Origin: Telopea speciosissima
Lineage: Eukaryota > Streptophyta > Magnoliopsida > Proteales > Proteaceae
Length of the DNA: 64,000 nucleotides
Direction of reading: 5' to 3'
Assembly: GCF_018873765.1 (NCBI RefSeq)
Contig: NC_057916.1
Span: 27,193,501-27,257,500, forward strand
Part shown: one piece after another, positions 32,517 to 45,046 of the stretch
How the letters are laid out: every line of letters starts with the position of its first letter
Numbering within the stretch: the first letter of the stretch is position 1
Notes under the pieces: generated by a model
The model's database searches: none
Told to the model about the DNA's origin: nothing
Seen by the model: only the letters and a program-made list of their open reading frames with translations
Translations under genes and position numbers: made by a program

Positions 32517-35052
32517 CCAGGAACTAATTTCGCGCCTGTGGTGCAGTCCACTTAGAACTTAGAACTGTGCTGAAAAAGATAAACAAGACTCAGAATTTTG
32601 TTTGCTACCAAGGAAGGTCGGCTGATCAAAAAGCTTAATTCAAAGTCAAGATACAGTTTCTCTCTTTTTGCAGCCCTCACAAGTCCATCGAACTCCTGTA
32701 ACTTCACTGAGGTTTCATAGGAGGTATGTTATTTTTCCTTCACCCATGGTGGAAGAAAACTTTAGTTGAGTCGACATAAGCAAAACCCAAGTAAGAGATT
32801 CCAATTGTAACCACAGACGAGCAGCAATTCTTCAACGTTGTTCAACAAGATCAAGTGATCATTAACAGATGTAGTTAGTCGAATCTCGAATGGTTATTGT
32901 ACAAGGTACAGACTTGGGTGCCACATGGAAGGGTTTAAAGGCTGTACAATTGTAATCTTTCTTTCCTATTCCTCTAAAAAATAGGTGGGTTGGGTTATTT
33001 TGTGTGGGGCTTTCAAAAATCAGATCAAGCAAATCAGTTGATTCGAATCAATTGAATCGGCCAATTGAAATAGGATTTGATTGTGATTGATCCCAATTCT
33101 ACACATTCTTGGAGCAGCTGGTTGTAGGGTTTTTGGGACCGGATTGCTAGATTTTCAGCTTTGAAGGGCCTATTCTAGGGATTTTGGGACCAATTCCGAT
33201 ATCATTAGCAGCGACCAATTCAACCAATTCCGAGTTTAAAATCCTTAGTGTGACTCATGCTTTAGAACTGTGATAATTTTATATTGTAAATCAAGATCAT
33301 TACCATGCAAAATGGCACCTGTAGAGAAGGAAGATGTGTGATGATGTGACTTTAATTCGTGTCATCATTGACTCTTACCCCCTATCATTCAGATCCAAAC
33401 TACCCCTTCTTATGCAAATCGATACTGATGGCCTAGTTGAGGGGATTCCTCCTTCACCACTCGATGTTAAAACACCTTCAATAAATACCATATAAATACC
33501 TCCAATAAGAAGACCAATGGATGTTTGGAACAGGTTTTCAGCAGGTATCGGAAGTTCTACAAATGAACTAGTGTGCAAATCGAAATACCAACCCGTCTAC
33601 TAGTGGTTTTTTTCCCGGGCACAAGTTCAAGGGCCAAAAAGCCATACAAGACAACCCACTATAGGGGCCAAGAAAACCCTACATTATATCACCAGATCTC
33701 GATTTTTCATATATAAATGTAACTAATGTATCTCCTTTGTAAAAGATTTCTCCATAATGGCCATGAACGTTTGCTCATGGAGTGGTCAAATAGGACTTGG
33801 CTGATCTTATTACTAACGAATCAACATGAACAATTAAAACATGGCCAGATTTTAGATGCGGTCCTTTTTTGGATTATACATTCATTTTCACAAAAAACTG
33901 TCCTAGAGTAATTATTACATATATTTTTTTTGATAATTAGTTTATGTCTCACCAGAGATGTCTATGCAGGTCGTTTGAAAAGTTCTTCAGCCAACGGACT
34001 TCCAAATCCAATGGTACAGTAGCAAGAAATCCAAACTGTTGTGGTACCGTTAGAGAATTCAGATGTGAAATGAAATCTGGCAAATTGTCCAAGGAGCCCA
34101 GAGTTGGCTTGTACTCTGTAAAAAGCCAACAAAGCAACAAAATCCCTGGAAGCATTTACGGAGTCTTCATGTCTATTTCAGCCAACATACATTCAAGTCC
34201 AAAAATACATTGTAGCAAGAAACAGTGAAACACACACAGTTTCACTGTTTTTCCAGAACTTAAATAGATGGGGTTTCAGAAATCTTTCAATAGATTAGCA
34301 TGTACTTTTAATGAAAAAAAAGGATTAAGCTTGTACTCGGTTGAAAGCCCACAAAGCAACATAGTCTCCATGTCTATGTTGAAACAGTCTCCATGTCTAT
34401 CCATCAAAAAAATTTGGGGATGATGCTATCAGCTGCGTCCCCTCCCCCCCTCCTCTCCTCCCTATTGAGTTCAGACCCTGTAGGTAGGATAGCCCCAACC
34501 CAACCCATTTTCATGGTTTAGATCACATTATTGCTGATGTCATTGGGTTTGGCCAATCAAATAGAAAGAAAATGAAGCCCATACTGGATGCCTGGGAACA
34601 ATCAGCTCATTCCCCAACACCAGTAGATTGCATGGCATACATAGCTTACTCTTGCAACTACAAATCAATGACAAGAAGCTCACTAAATCATTGGCAGCTT
34701 TAAAATGCCAAAAACAATGGAACTATATAGATAATTACATATCCTGGAACACGATTCAGGATAGACTGACAACTATAAGCTACACTGCAGCAATAGTTCT
34801 TTCTGTATCTACCACAAATGTGAAACTGTACAATTGGAACATCTGAATGAGATCACAGTTAGCTAGCAAAACGGTCCCTCCATTTTAAGTCTCAATTCCA
34901 ACTTCATCACAGGCAATAATAGCTGGAAGTCAATAGAAATTGTTAGGATAACATGCAATTCAAGCCATACACGTGAAACGCATTCACTAAGAAGCAAAGA
35001 TTACTTGATCATTAGACCCAACAGCAGTTTCCATTGCAATCTCTTTTCATGG
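32517..35052. other. Intergenic, degenerate repeats only
   Basis: There is a word-rich GATTC/AATCGG patch at 33035-33235. Short partial duplications between about 34085-34180 and 34330-34390 share phrases on GCTTGTACTC, CAACAAAGCAAC or CACAAAGCAAC, and CATGTCTAT. No credible gene was found; the frames at 33375, 33726, 33944 and 34628 show no domain. Confidence 0.4.
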
Positions 35053-35067
35053 TCACTTTATCACATT

Positions 35068-35095
35068 TAGTTGGGATAAGTCGAGTTGTTGTTCC
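35068..35095 (+). mobile_element. Ultra-short (28-bp) RTE LINE 3'-end insertion, 15-bp TSD
   Basis: TAGTTGGGATAAG, then a TTG-repeat tail, matches the 3' terminus of the RTE LINE at 40285-40318. It is flanked by perfect TCACTTTATCACATT at 35053-35067 and 35096-35110. This is a dead-on-arrival target-primed reverse-transcription product truncated almost at once. Confidence 0.8.
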
Positions 35096-35110
35096 TCACT
35101 TTATCACATT

Positions 35111-37010
35111 CATAAAAATAATGAATGGCCCAAAAAACATGAAGCAAACCATATGCAATTGAATGCAGCTCACAGAAGTGATATAGAAACCAAACTAGCC
35201 AAGTATTACGCTACTTGGCCAGATTCAAACTGAAGGGTGAAATCAAAACCTTAGTTTCTTCGGAGCAGAAGGATTATACTCAGATGAGTGGGAATAAGGC
35301 ATTAAAACAAGACACAGGTCCAAAAGGCAAGGAAAAAATTACTAGTGCCGATGTTTCTCCTGGCTCTGTAACCAGATTTGACAACAAATTCATCAATATC
35401 ATGGACCGAGTACTCATCAGAAATATAGCTTAACAAGGTCAAACATGTGAATTAAAACCAACCACCTGGAGCTGCTACCAGCTACAAGATAAGGTACATG
35501 AAACCAAGCAATTTTTGTTATGGATGTGGAATAGGGGTGTAAATCAACAGCTGTGATAATGGTAGCAACAAATAGGTTGGCGAAAAACTTGGCAACTGTT
35601 TCTTCATGGCTAGGAAGGGTTGGCAATTTCTGATTGGACTATCATTGTTGCTGGTTCAAAACCAGATAACGAGAGAAGGATGGATGTGTCATGTTGGTAG
35701 TTGGCATTTTGGAAACTTCAAGCCAGACCTTCAGTACAGATCCTGGATGCCCAAAAGAGATTCTTGTAACCAACCAAAACTAGTTGGGACAATACTTGTG
35801 ATGAGTCAAATTTCTGGCTGGGCTGAATATCATCCACAGTACAGGTAAGGCAAGAAACGTCTTTGGTTCTTTATGGGTGAGGAATGAGATAAGCTTGCAT
35901 TCAGGTTGTATGGACAAAGTTTTTCTTATCCAGCAGGTCCAAAGAGTTTCTTTATACTATCACAAATATTTACCACACAGCGGATTGGATAGAGATGAAA
36001 TTTTGTCGACAGTTGACATGTCATGGTCAGGGTTTGTAAACACAGAATAGGGATCAGAATCATTTCCAGCCGATTCCGAACCGGGGTGAATCGGTTGGCG
36101 GCCATAATCTGCCTTAACCCTAGAATTTGTATATGGATCCAGCCATTTTGAATCGGCCTTGGCCAATTCTGATCTGATTGTGATTTTTGAATCTCTGGTT
36201 AAGGTTTAACCAAACAGAATTGGCCAAGTGGCCAAATAAGGTTTTGAAAATCCAGTGAAAAATGAAACTTTCCTAAAAAGAAATGGATGGATGAATATCC
36301 GAAGGAATATGTCAATCCATGTGACAGTAAATATTTGAATTAAGTATGTGTGAAATTTGAAATGAAGCTAATCTAGACCATTTTCTACCTATCCCTAAAC
36401 TAAGATCGTCATATCACCTTTCCACATAGCAAAACATGGTGTCAATCTAGAGATACACTCTACTCTTTCCGGACTAGAAAAACTTTTACCTTTATTTATT
36501 TATGGGGGAGGGTTTCCCATGCTGCCAGTATAGGACGAATCTCCCATGCCACATCAGTGGTAGTGAGCAGGATAATATCTTCAGTAGGGGGCTCACAATG
36601 GTAAGAGGAGAAAATGAGTTAAAAAATCCAAGTGAGAGGGTCGTACCTTAAGTGAACAACATGGAGATCTTTTTCCATATATAATTTACTTACTAAAGCA
36701 ATTTTGTTGGATGGCAACCCACGAGAAAAAACAGCTGGGGACACTTAGATATGCCACATGGCAAATTAGGTGGAGTTGAAATTTTATGGACAAGTAGACA
36801 CCAAGGCTCCTTGCTCATACAAAAAGTCTCAGCTCAATCGGAGTAGGCCACTCAACAGAAAAAAAAAATGGAAAAAATTCAGGACTACCAAGAGGTGCAC
36901 GGGAGTACAAGGGAGTGCATGAACATACACAGGAGGATTGACCATTAGATGGAGGGACGAGGCTGAAATTCGACAAATGGCCAATTTAGACCTTATATTA
37001 TAAATGTTAT
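35111..37010. other. Intergenic
   Basis: There is a GATTC/AATCGG word-rich patch at 36035-36200 and a dispersed repeat at 36745-36985 (relative of 2753-2990). No gene was recognised in the frames at 35215, 35606 or 35960. Confidence 0.4.
36745..36985 (+). repeat. Dispersed repeat, copy 2
   Basis: This shares CACATGGCAA, AATTTTATGGACA, GGACTACCA and following phrases with 2753-2990 in the same order. Non-coding; class unknown. Confidence 0.5.
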
Positions 37011-37014
37011 GCTA

Positions 37015-40000
37015 GGGCATTCCCCGACAAAATAAGCGACGCACTACACTATGACCCGAGTGTAGTGAAAAATGAGCAAGGGTTAGCTAAGATGTCCCCT
37101 CTAAGCGACATGTCACGTCGGTGCCCGGATGCATGACAAGTAGGCAAGCGTTCTCGCACCGTATACAAGTGCGGGTAAAGAAGCTAGTCCAAAAGCGTAG
37201 GATTAGATTAGCATCTTGAAACATTGGATCTTGAACAGGTAAGAGTCTAGAATTGATAGATGTTATGAAAAGAAGAATTAACATAGCTTGTATTTAATAG
37301 ACTAGAGATGGAAGGGTAAAAAATCTAAGGAGTTGGATGACTTTAAACTTTGGTATACGGGGGATAAAAGTAATACAATTTGAGTGGGCATAGTAGTGGA
37401 TAAAGATTTAAAGAATGATGTGGTGGATGTTAAAAGATTCGGAGATAGAATTATATCCATCAAACTTATGTTGGAGAAAGAGGTTGTCAATATCATTAGC
37501 GCTTACACACCTCAAGGAGGATTGGATGATAGCAAGTACAATTTTGGGAACACATGGATGGATTAGTGCAAGGCTTAATTCAAGGAGAAAATATTATTAT
37601 AGGGGGTGATCTGAATGGACATGTTGGGAAAAATCGTAGAGGCTATAAAGGTGTACATGGAGGATATGGTTTTGGAGAGAGGAATGAGGAGAAGATTTCA
37701 GTTTTAGATTTTCCTGTGGCTCATAATTTATCCATTGTAAACACTTACTTTGCAAAGAAAGAGGAGCATTTAGTTTTCTTCAAAAGTGGGCATCATAGTA
37801 GCCAAATAGATTTCTTCCTAACTAGACTGTAAGGTTATACCGGAGGAGAGCCTAACCACACAACATAGATTAGTGGTCAGGGATATGTGGGTCATTAAAC
37901 AGAATCGTAAGAAAGGTGAGCTTATTTGCTCTAGGATAAGGTGGTGGATCCTAAAAGGAGATACTTTGAAATCTTTTACGGATGAAGTGGTCAAACAAGG
38001 AGAGTGGGACTTTGAGGGAGACACTAATACGATGTGGAATGAGACGACTACTTGTATTAAGAAGGTTGCTAAAGATGTCCAGACGTATCAAAAGGAAAAC
38101 GCCATTCCTCTAAAGAGACTTGGTGATGGGATGATGAAAGAAAGCTAGTTTTAAGACATGAAAAATGATTTAGGATGTAGAGGATCTACAAAGGTGTAGA
38201 TTTGCCAAAAATGAACCTAAGAAAATTGTGGGAAAAACAAGGGCAAAGAAATATGAAGATCTTTATAACAATCTAAGCCAAAAGGAGGGGGAAAAGGCTA
38301 TCTATAAAATAGATAAAATGAGGGAAAGGAAGAGTAGAGATCTCGACTATGTTAGATGCATTAAAAGTGAAGATGGTAAAGTACTAATAAGGGATGAGGA
38401 CATTAAGAAGAGATTGGGAGGTTATTTTGCGGCCTACTAAATGAAGATACTTCACGTAATAGTATTCCGGAAGAGTATATTACCCATCAAGATACTAGAT
38501 GTCATAGATATATACGAAAGATTAGGGTGTCTGAAGTAAAAAAAGCTTTAAGGAGGATGAAAGTAGGTAAGGCATAAGGCACAGATAAAGTCCCAATAGA
38601 AGTGTGAAAGAGCTTAGGAATATATGGTTTATCTTGGCTAACCAAGGTGTTCAATAAGATTATGAGCACAAGGAAAATGCTAGATGAAAGGAGGAGAAGC
38701 ATTGTGGTTCCGATTTACAAAAATAAAGGTGATATTCAATACTGCAATAACTAGAGAGGCATAAAACTAATGAGTCAAAATATGAAATTATGAGAGAGGG
38801 TTATTACTTGAGACAAAAAACTACTATTACGGAGAACCAATTTGGATTTATGCCAGGAAGATCCACGACAAAAGCTATTACTTACTTACGATACTCATGG
38901 AAAGATTAAAGATTGCAAAAAAGATCTCCATATGGTCTTTATTGACCTAAAAATCTTATGACATAGTCCCTAAGAGTTAATCTAGCAAGTATTAGAGAAG
39001 AAAAGTGTTGTAAGTAAATATGTGGACATAATTAAAGATTTGTATGATGGTGCGGTGACAAGTGTAAGAACAGTTTGGGGGGGGGGGGGGCAAGGTAGTG
39101 AATTCTCAATTACAATTGGGTTACATTAAGGATCGACTTTAAGCTCTTGTTTGTTTGTGCTTATCATGGATGATTTAACTAGAGACATTCAAGATGAGGT
39201 TCCTTGGTGTATGTTTTTGTTGATGATATTGTTTTGGTGTATGTTTTTGTTGATGATATTGTTTTGGTGGCCTCAATCATAAATAAAGAGAGTGATATAG
39301 AGGATAATGTTTCACAGAGAATTAAAATATGATGGATGAAGTGGAGAGGTACGTCTGGAGTGTTGTGTGATCAATGTATTCTTTAAAGGAAAATTTAAAG
39401 ACAGTCATACGACTGGCTATGATGTTGATGTAGAGGAAGTATCGGCCCAATTCTTGGATTCTCTGGACCGACAGAAAGTGATCCAATCTGGCAGAAAATA
39501 CTAAAACTCCCAGGGCCAACTTCCGGACAGCGTAACTTTATCATTTCTCGTCTGATTCGTTATTAAAATATCTTTTTAGAAATAGCGTGCAAAGATCTAC
39601 ATGTGCATGGGGCTGCGCCGGGTTCAACTAAGGCATCCGCCCAAAAAACCTTTGTTTTCAAGGCCGTCCAGGGCTTCAAAGTTTTGACGTAAATTTTGAA
39701 TTTTGGGTCACTTTTATTAGTTTGAAATGTATCTTGACCTATTATATAAGGTCTCTTTGGGCTTTGTGATGGATTATCTTGAAATCTATTGAAATTTTCA
39801 ATTTTCGTCCCTATCTTCTACCTTGTGGATTCGAGATCCGTTTGTGCTAGAACGATATCTAGCTCATCCATCCTTCTACTGCATTAGATGTATGGTGCAG
39901 AATGTTGGGTAGTTAAGAAACATCATATAGATAAACTCAGTGTAGCGGAGATGAGGATGTTGAGATGGATGAGTGGAAAACTAGGAAAAATAAAGTAAGG

Positions 40001-40318
40001 AATGATCATATTAGAGCTGATTTGGGAGTAGCTCCGATACATGATAAGCTACGAGAAAGTTGTTTGAGGTGGCATGGCCATGTTCAACGGAAGCCTTTGG
40101 ATTCTCTAATACAGAGGAGTGATTTTTGATATTGATTGAAGGAACTAAAAGAGCTAGGGGCAGACCTAAAATGACCTTAGGAGATGGGGTGAGGAAATAC
40201 ATGCATAGCTTAGGCCTTGTATCAAGTATGGCCTCGAATAGAGCTGATTGGAGGGCAAGGATTCACGTAGCCGACCCCATTTAGTTGGGATAAGGCTGAG
40301 TCGTTGTTGTTGTTGAAT
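37015..40318 (+). mobile_element. RTE-clade LINE, near full-length but dead
   Basis: On the plus strand the endonuclease domain is readable: SAYTPQGG, GDLNGHVGKNRRGYKGVHGG, GYGFGERNEE and HHSSQIDFFLTRL. It is followed by RT remnants (NQFGFMPGRST; FVDDIVL) and the terminal SVAEMRMLRWMSGK and RIHVADP motifs. The 3' end is GTTGGGATAAGGCTGAG plus a TTG microsatellite tail, diagnostic of plant RTE LINEs. Stops and frameshifts are frequent, a 31-bp tandem duplication hits the FVDD region, and a ~450-bp foreign block interrupts the C-terminal part (about 39430-39885). The 5' limit is approximate and the TSD was not resolved. Confidence 0.88.
39430..39885. mobile_element. ~455-bp insertion inside the RTE LINE (solo-LTR-like)
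   Basis: The RTE reading breaks after the SGVLCD region and resumes at MYGAECW. Between them lies unrelated sequence with a TATATAAGG box near 39740. GATGTA occurs at both edges. A 5-bp duplication would fit an LTR retrotransposon remnant, but the TG...CA ends are not clear. Confidence 0.45.
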
Positions 40319-40462
40319 AAAAGTTTGATTTAAATCTAGAGAAACAGGGAACTATGTAAAAGTGAGGTGGTGGAAGGAAATTATGGAGAAAACAGAACAG
40401 GGGCCAGCTGATTTCCCTTCATCAATAGAGCAACTAATCTAGGAGGAATATGCAGGCTCTTC
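40319..40462. other. Short spacer between RTE and L1 insertions
   Basis: Unrecognised sequence. It contains the left copy of the GTCGTGTTTT target duplication at its right edge. Confidence 0.4.
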
Positions 40463-40472
40463 GTCGTGTTTT

Positions 40473-41389
40473 TTTTTTTGGGTGAACACAAATATAAATT
40501 ACCAAAAGAGAGAAGACAAGAAAAACCCCAGAAGGGGTAGGGGAAAACAATGAGAGAATATAAAGGGGGAAACCTTTTAGGAGGACGGGGGGGAAGGGGA
40601 GGGGGGGGGGGGGAGGCCCCAGGAGACAACAATATGTTTGTTCCTAGGGGAGGGGGTACAAGAAGAGGGAACTCAGAAACTTTGGTCAAAACTTCAAAGG
40701 AGATGGAATCTCAAATCTGTCGGAAAGATCTAAGGTTGGATGTCCATCTCCGAAGGTTGCGCTCCATCCAAATGTGAGAGATTGCTGCTCCAAAGGCAAG
40801 TTTCCCAATTATATCACAAACATTGTTCCCTGCAACGGTAAAGGTTGCTCCATTATGAGCAAGTGGTCATGGGCTCGAGTCTGGAAACAGCCTCTTTGTG
40901 AAAGCAGGGGTAAGGCTACGTACATTATGACCCTCCCCGGACCCCACAGTGGCGACTGGCGAGAGCCTCATGCACTGGGTACCCCCTTTTTTTTTTACAG
41001 TGGTCCCTGCAAACGTCGAATCAACCCATAGCCACTCTCGATGGAAGGGAAGAATCCTTCTACTTCTTGGCCAACATTTGTCAAGAATACCAGACCAAAT
41101 AAAGGAGGAGAAGGGGCATGCAAAGATGAGGTGATCATCATCTTCTATTGCATTCTAGCAAAGGTAGCAGGTAGGGGAGATTGAGATCTGATGGCGAAGG
41201 AGAAACGACTGCGTTGGAAGGCATTTTAGAGAAGGCTCTCTAGGTGCAAAAGCTATGATGAGGGATGTGGCCCTTGAACCAAACAAGTCTATGCCAAGGG
41301 ACAACTAGACCCCTAGATCTCATAAGGTCCCAGGCAGATTTGGAGTTGAAGAGACCTGAAGAGATGGGGGTCCAAGAAACAGAATCTCA
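40473..41389 (-). mobile_element. 5'-truncated L1 LINE 3' end, interrupted by a SINE
   Basis: It runs on the minus strand, with its poly(T) (3' poly(A)) at 40469-40480 and flanking GTCGTGTTTT at 40463-40472 and 41390-41399. It matches the LINE at 60605-62614 in order, encoding a decayed reverse-transcriptase zinc-binding (zf-RVT) region. A SINE lies inside at about 40837-41000. Confidence 0.75.
40837..41000 (+). mobile_element. Au-like SINE
   Basis: Phrases GTAAAGGTTGCTCC, GGTCATGGGCTCGAGTCTGG (B-box-like), GGAAACAGCCTCTTTG, GGTAAGGCTACGTACA, GACCCTCCCCGGACCCCACA and CTGGGTACCCC then T10 match the Au SINE family of angiosperms in order. Near-duplicate flanks TTCCCTGCAACG (about 40826) and TGGTCCCTGCAAACG (about 41001) indicate the target site. 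It is inserted within the L1 LINE. It is tRNA-derived and mobilised by LINE machinery. Confidence 0.88.
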
Positions 41390-41459
41390 GTCGTGTTTTA
41401 TATAGCTTAGGTATGGAAGTCTTGAAATCTTGGTTGGTGTCAACTTTGATCAAGATCCT

Positions 41460-44400
41460 TGTTGGAATATGTAATCCAGAATATCGTGGGGGTATTCTGG
41501 TCCTTTTGGGCTTACTTAGTTGTTAAGTTATTAGGATTAGATTGCTGCTCTTATTGAGTCAGCTAGTTAAGGATAATTACGTCTATTTCAGTCCCTTTGT
41601 AACTTTCCCCTCTATTGGGGCTTACCTATCAATGATAATAACACATTCTATTCTCTAATTCTCTCTTTCTAACCCACTGTTCTACTAACATGGTATCAGA
41701 ACCAAGTCTGATCTAGGTTAGAAAGAAAGAAAAAACCCTCCTTTTCTTCTTCAATTGACTTCTCCCTCCTTTCTCTCTTTCTCGGTTTCACCTTCTTCTG
41801 GTTTTCTTCTTCTCATCCTTGTAAGGGGGCAACACTAATGAGGTAAAACCTAAACCAATGATTTAGTTGCTGCCCTCCCCCTCCATCCTACCTAATTTCA
41901 TTACCTTTTTTGCAGATCGATGGTTGCTGGAACCATCTCTACGATATTGGAGTTTTCCAGATTTTTTTGAAGATCAGATCTCTACCACTATTGAAGGCTA
42001 ATTGTTCATTGTTGGAGCTTCATCTGCAACCTTAACCAGCATCCATCAACCCCACTTTTACTCCTTTCCAATGGCTAGATCTGGCCAAACCATTAACCTT
42101 CTATTTATGGATCTCCCACCTTCTATTGTTGGATCAACCCCTGGTTCTCACAATCACACCATCAGATCAGGTTGGGATTTCTTGCAAGGGTTACTCCCTA
42201 TAGAAGCCCTACTCGACCTGAGTTTAGACCCTTTCTGTTGGCTGGATTAGTTTCTACAGCAAGGCTTCCTTAACCTTCTAATTTGGTTGCCTGCTAAAAC
42301 CCTGACAAAACCCTAACTCCAATCGATTTTTAGGGGTCCAGTTCGCTGTTCCTGCTGATTTTTGAAGGGTGATTCTCCACTCTTATAAGCTCCACTCGAC
42401 CTCAATATTAGCCTCTATTCCAAGTTTTTTGAAGACCCCTACCCCAATCCAATCGATCTCTACTTTTCAGGGTTTTCCAAAACCCTGATACATATCAATT
42501 TTTGGGATGTTTGCTGCTGCCGTGGTTTTTTGGAGGAGTTTCTACCATCAAGAGGGATAATTTACTTCATCAATACATGGCTTGAAGAAGTTCTATTTCA
42601 TGTGGTAGCTGCTGCCCTATTTTCTTTTTGCAACTTTTGGTGTTTCTCCCTCTTAAAGATCAAGTCTCAAACACAAAAAGAGATTGGTTATTCGTATTGG
42701 AGATCCATTCAAGCAGCTGAGGACAACATCTATTCCAAGACATCATCAATCTTTGACAAGTCATCATCAATTTTTTGAAGCCCCCTTCACTACAATCGAT
42801 CTCAACTTTCAAGGTTTTGTAAGGTTTTTTACAAAACCCGGACTCTAATCGATCTTAGGGGAAGGGATGCCCTATCTTGCTGATTTTTTGAGGGGACTTT
42901 TATCAACATCAGAGGAGTACCTGACCCAAATATCAGCATCATTCTTGGAATACTTTTGACAAAATTCAGGTTTCTTCCTTATAGTTCTGTTGATTGGCTT
43001 CTGTAAGCATGACTGGTTAACATGTTAATGCTGCCTTCATAAGGACTACTGCTGCCCTGTTCTTGAGACTGTGTCTGCCTAATATTGGAGATCGAAGTTC
43101 TTTCACCTTATTGAAGAATTGAATCTACTACCTTGGAGATCAGTTTCTATTTGGGATTACAATAGTTGTTCCATGGTTATTGGTTGGGACTAAACATATT
43201 CAGTTGTGTGAAGCTTTTCTACATGTTTATATTCAGCTAACTATGGGAGATTGCTTCAAGCATTAGTGTTCTCTAATTCAGATTTGATCCAAGTTTTTGA
43301 GCAGTTTGTTACATCAATTCTGCCCAGATATCTTCATCAGTTCTATTCAGCATATGGGCGTTTATAAATTGGAGTTTTGCACACTAGTTCTTCCTTGTTT
43401 GAAGATTGATCAAGCATTGAAGATTGGAGCCTTTCCTTGCTTCAAATCAGATCTGTCTTCTTCTTTAGATCAGATCTGAATATTGGAGTTTGGTGTTTCT
43501 CCCCTACAGGTGTATTGAAAATTTATGTTGCATTACTCCATTATTCTTTATCCCACTACTTCTTCAATTACCCATATCCCATACCATACCTTTGGCATTT
43601 ACCCATAACAACTTTGGAAGTTTATGATAAATTCTAATTTTTGCCATTCCTTCTTTTTCCATTACCCATAACACCTTTGGAAAATTCTGGAACATTATAC
43701 TTTTGCCATTATCTCTTACATCATTTCTGTTATGTCTACGTGTGCTACTACACGTGAGGGGGAGATTATGTACAGTACACTTGCAGACATTGCAGAAAGC
43801 AGAACTTGCACGAACGTATGTGCAAAACATAGAAGATCAGTTTTTTCCACGTTTGCCATTGGGTATCTTTCGTTATTAGGTTGAGTTTGCCGTAAGGGGG
43901 AGATTGAAAGATTGAAGAGTATTGAAGATATTTGGTTGTTGCCTGTCTAATTGAGGACTTACAGTTAGGTTGATTTAGTTTTTTCCGCTGCCTGATTCAG
44001 TTGTTTCCGCTGCTTACCTGCCCTAATTGTTTATCTTCAAGTTTTTATGTCACTATGACAATCTGAGATTCATCACTAGATAGCTATTGAAGGTCTGAAA
44101 GCTGCCTTTTTGGAAGATATTCCAGTCCAGGTGTGCTGATCATGTCAGTCCTGGTTTTGAAGATCGATTATTTCAAGTTCTTGAAGGTTTATTTGGGAGC
44201 TGCATTCATCTGTCAAGCTGGACTCTGCTGCAACTCTATTTCTTCCTATTTTGTTCAAGTTGGGCATTAGTGCCTTATATGTGCCAACTTGAGGGGGAGT
44301 GTTAGAATGTTGAAGTTTTTTCTTATTAGTTCAAGCTGGAGCTTCTTTTTTACTTATATGTATAATCCAGCTTGAGGGGGAGTATTGGAATATGTAATCC

Positions 44401-44622
44401 AGAGTACCGTGGGGGTATTCTGGTACTTTTGGGCTTACTTAGTTGTTAAGTTATTAGGATTAGATTGCTGTTCTTATTGAGTCAGCTAGTTAGGAGTAAT
44501 TATGTCTATTTCAGTCCCTTTGTAACTTTCCCCTTTATTATAAATACAGGGGCTTACCTATCAATGATAATAACACATTCTATTCTCTAATTCTCTCTTT
44601 CTAACCCACGGTTCTGCTAACA
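41460..44622 (+). mobile_element. Non-coding LTR retrotransposon, TSD ATCCT
   Basis: The 5' LTR is 41460-41690 (TGTTGGAATATG...ACTAACA) and the 3' LTR 44383-44622. Perfect ATCCT occurs at 41455-41459 and 44623-44627. The primer-binding site TGGTATCAGAACC directly follows the 5' LTR, as for initiator-Met tRNA. A polypurine tract GAGGGGGAGT precedes the 3' LTR, and similar tracts occur at about 43754, 43895 and 44291. The 2.7-kb interior has no gag or pol. The 5' LTR has lost about ten bases covering the TATAAATA box that the 3' LTR retains. The element is a non-autonomous copia-like derivative. Confidence 0.93.
41691..41706 (+). promoter_or_regulatory. Primer-binding site (initiator-Met tRNA type)
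   Basis: TGGTATCAGAACCAAG immediately follows the 5' LTR. The first ten bases match the usual plant copia PBS. Confidence 0.85.
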
Positions 44623-44627
44623 ATCCT

Positions 44628-44869
44628 CTTCGTCTATATATTTAGAAAGTAAAAGCCAAGAATTTGAAGCTAGTAATTTTCAATGGGACTACCAATTTTG
44701 GCACTTCAGCGTATCTATATGATGTTGTCTAAAGATAGTTTCTGTACTTTGACCAAAATAAGGAACAGAAGTGTCATCCTTTTGTTTTGAACAAGTCAAA
44801 TTTTTACAACAATCTCCCTTTGGGTAATAGACTTCTGATTGGCATTTGCAAAGATTTGTTTCTTTATTG
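44628..44869. other. Spacer between LTR elements
   Basis: Unrecognised AT-rich sequence without features. Confidence 0.35.
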
Positions 44870-44874
44870 ATATC

Positions 44875-45046
44875 TGTTGAGTTATGTAACCCGAGAGGGT
44901 ATTTTGGGCGTTTTCCCCCATAGCCAGTGGAGTCGGCTATGTGGGGGGTTTATTTGTAATTCTGTTCTCTACTTGAAAGTTATAAATATGTTGCTTGGTG
45001 ATCACATTGATCATTCAAACCATTCACTATTTCTGTTTTGTTAACA
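44875..45046 (+). mobile_element. Solo LTR, TSD ATATC, same lineage as the copia next door
   Basis: TGTTGAGTTATGTAACCC ... TTTTGTTAACA, 172 bp, is flanked by perfect ATATC at 44870-44874 and 45047-45051. Its sequence is a diverged relative of the complement of the copia LTRs at 45058 and 49575, sharing the 3' GTTTTGTTAACA, the GATCATTCAA region and the GTCGGCTAT block. It is a product of LTR-LTR recombination. Confidence 0.9.

Noticed and set aside
40774-41134. Protein-coding frames at 40.8-41.1 kb
   Set aside because: They overlap an Au-like SINE nested in a LINE and have no domain of their own.
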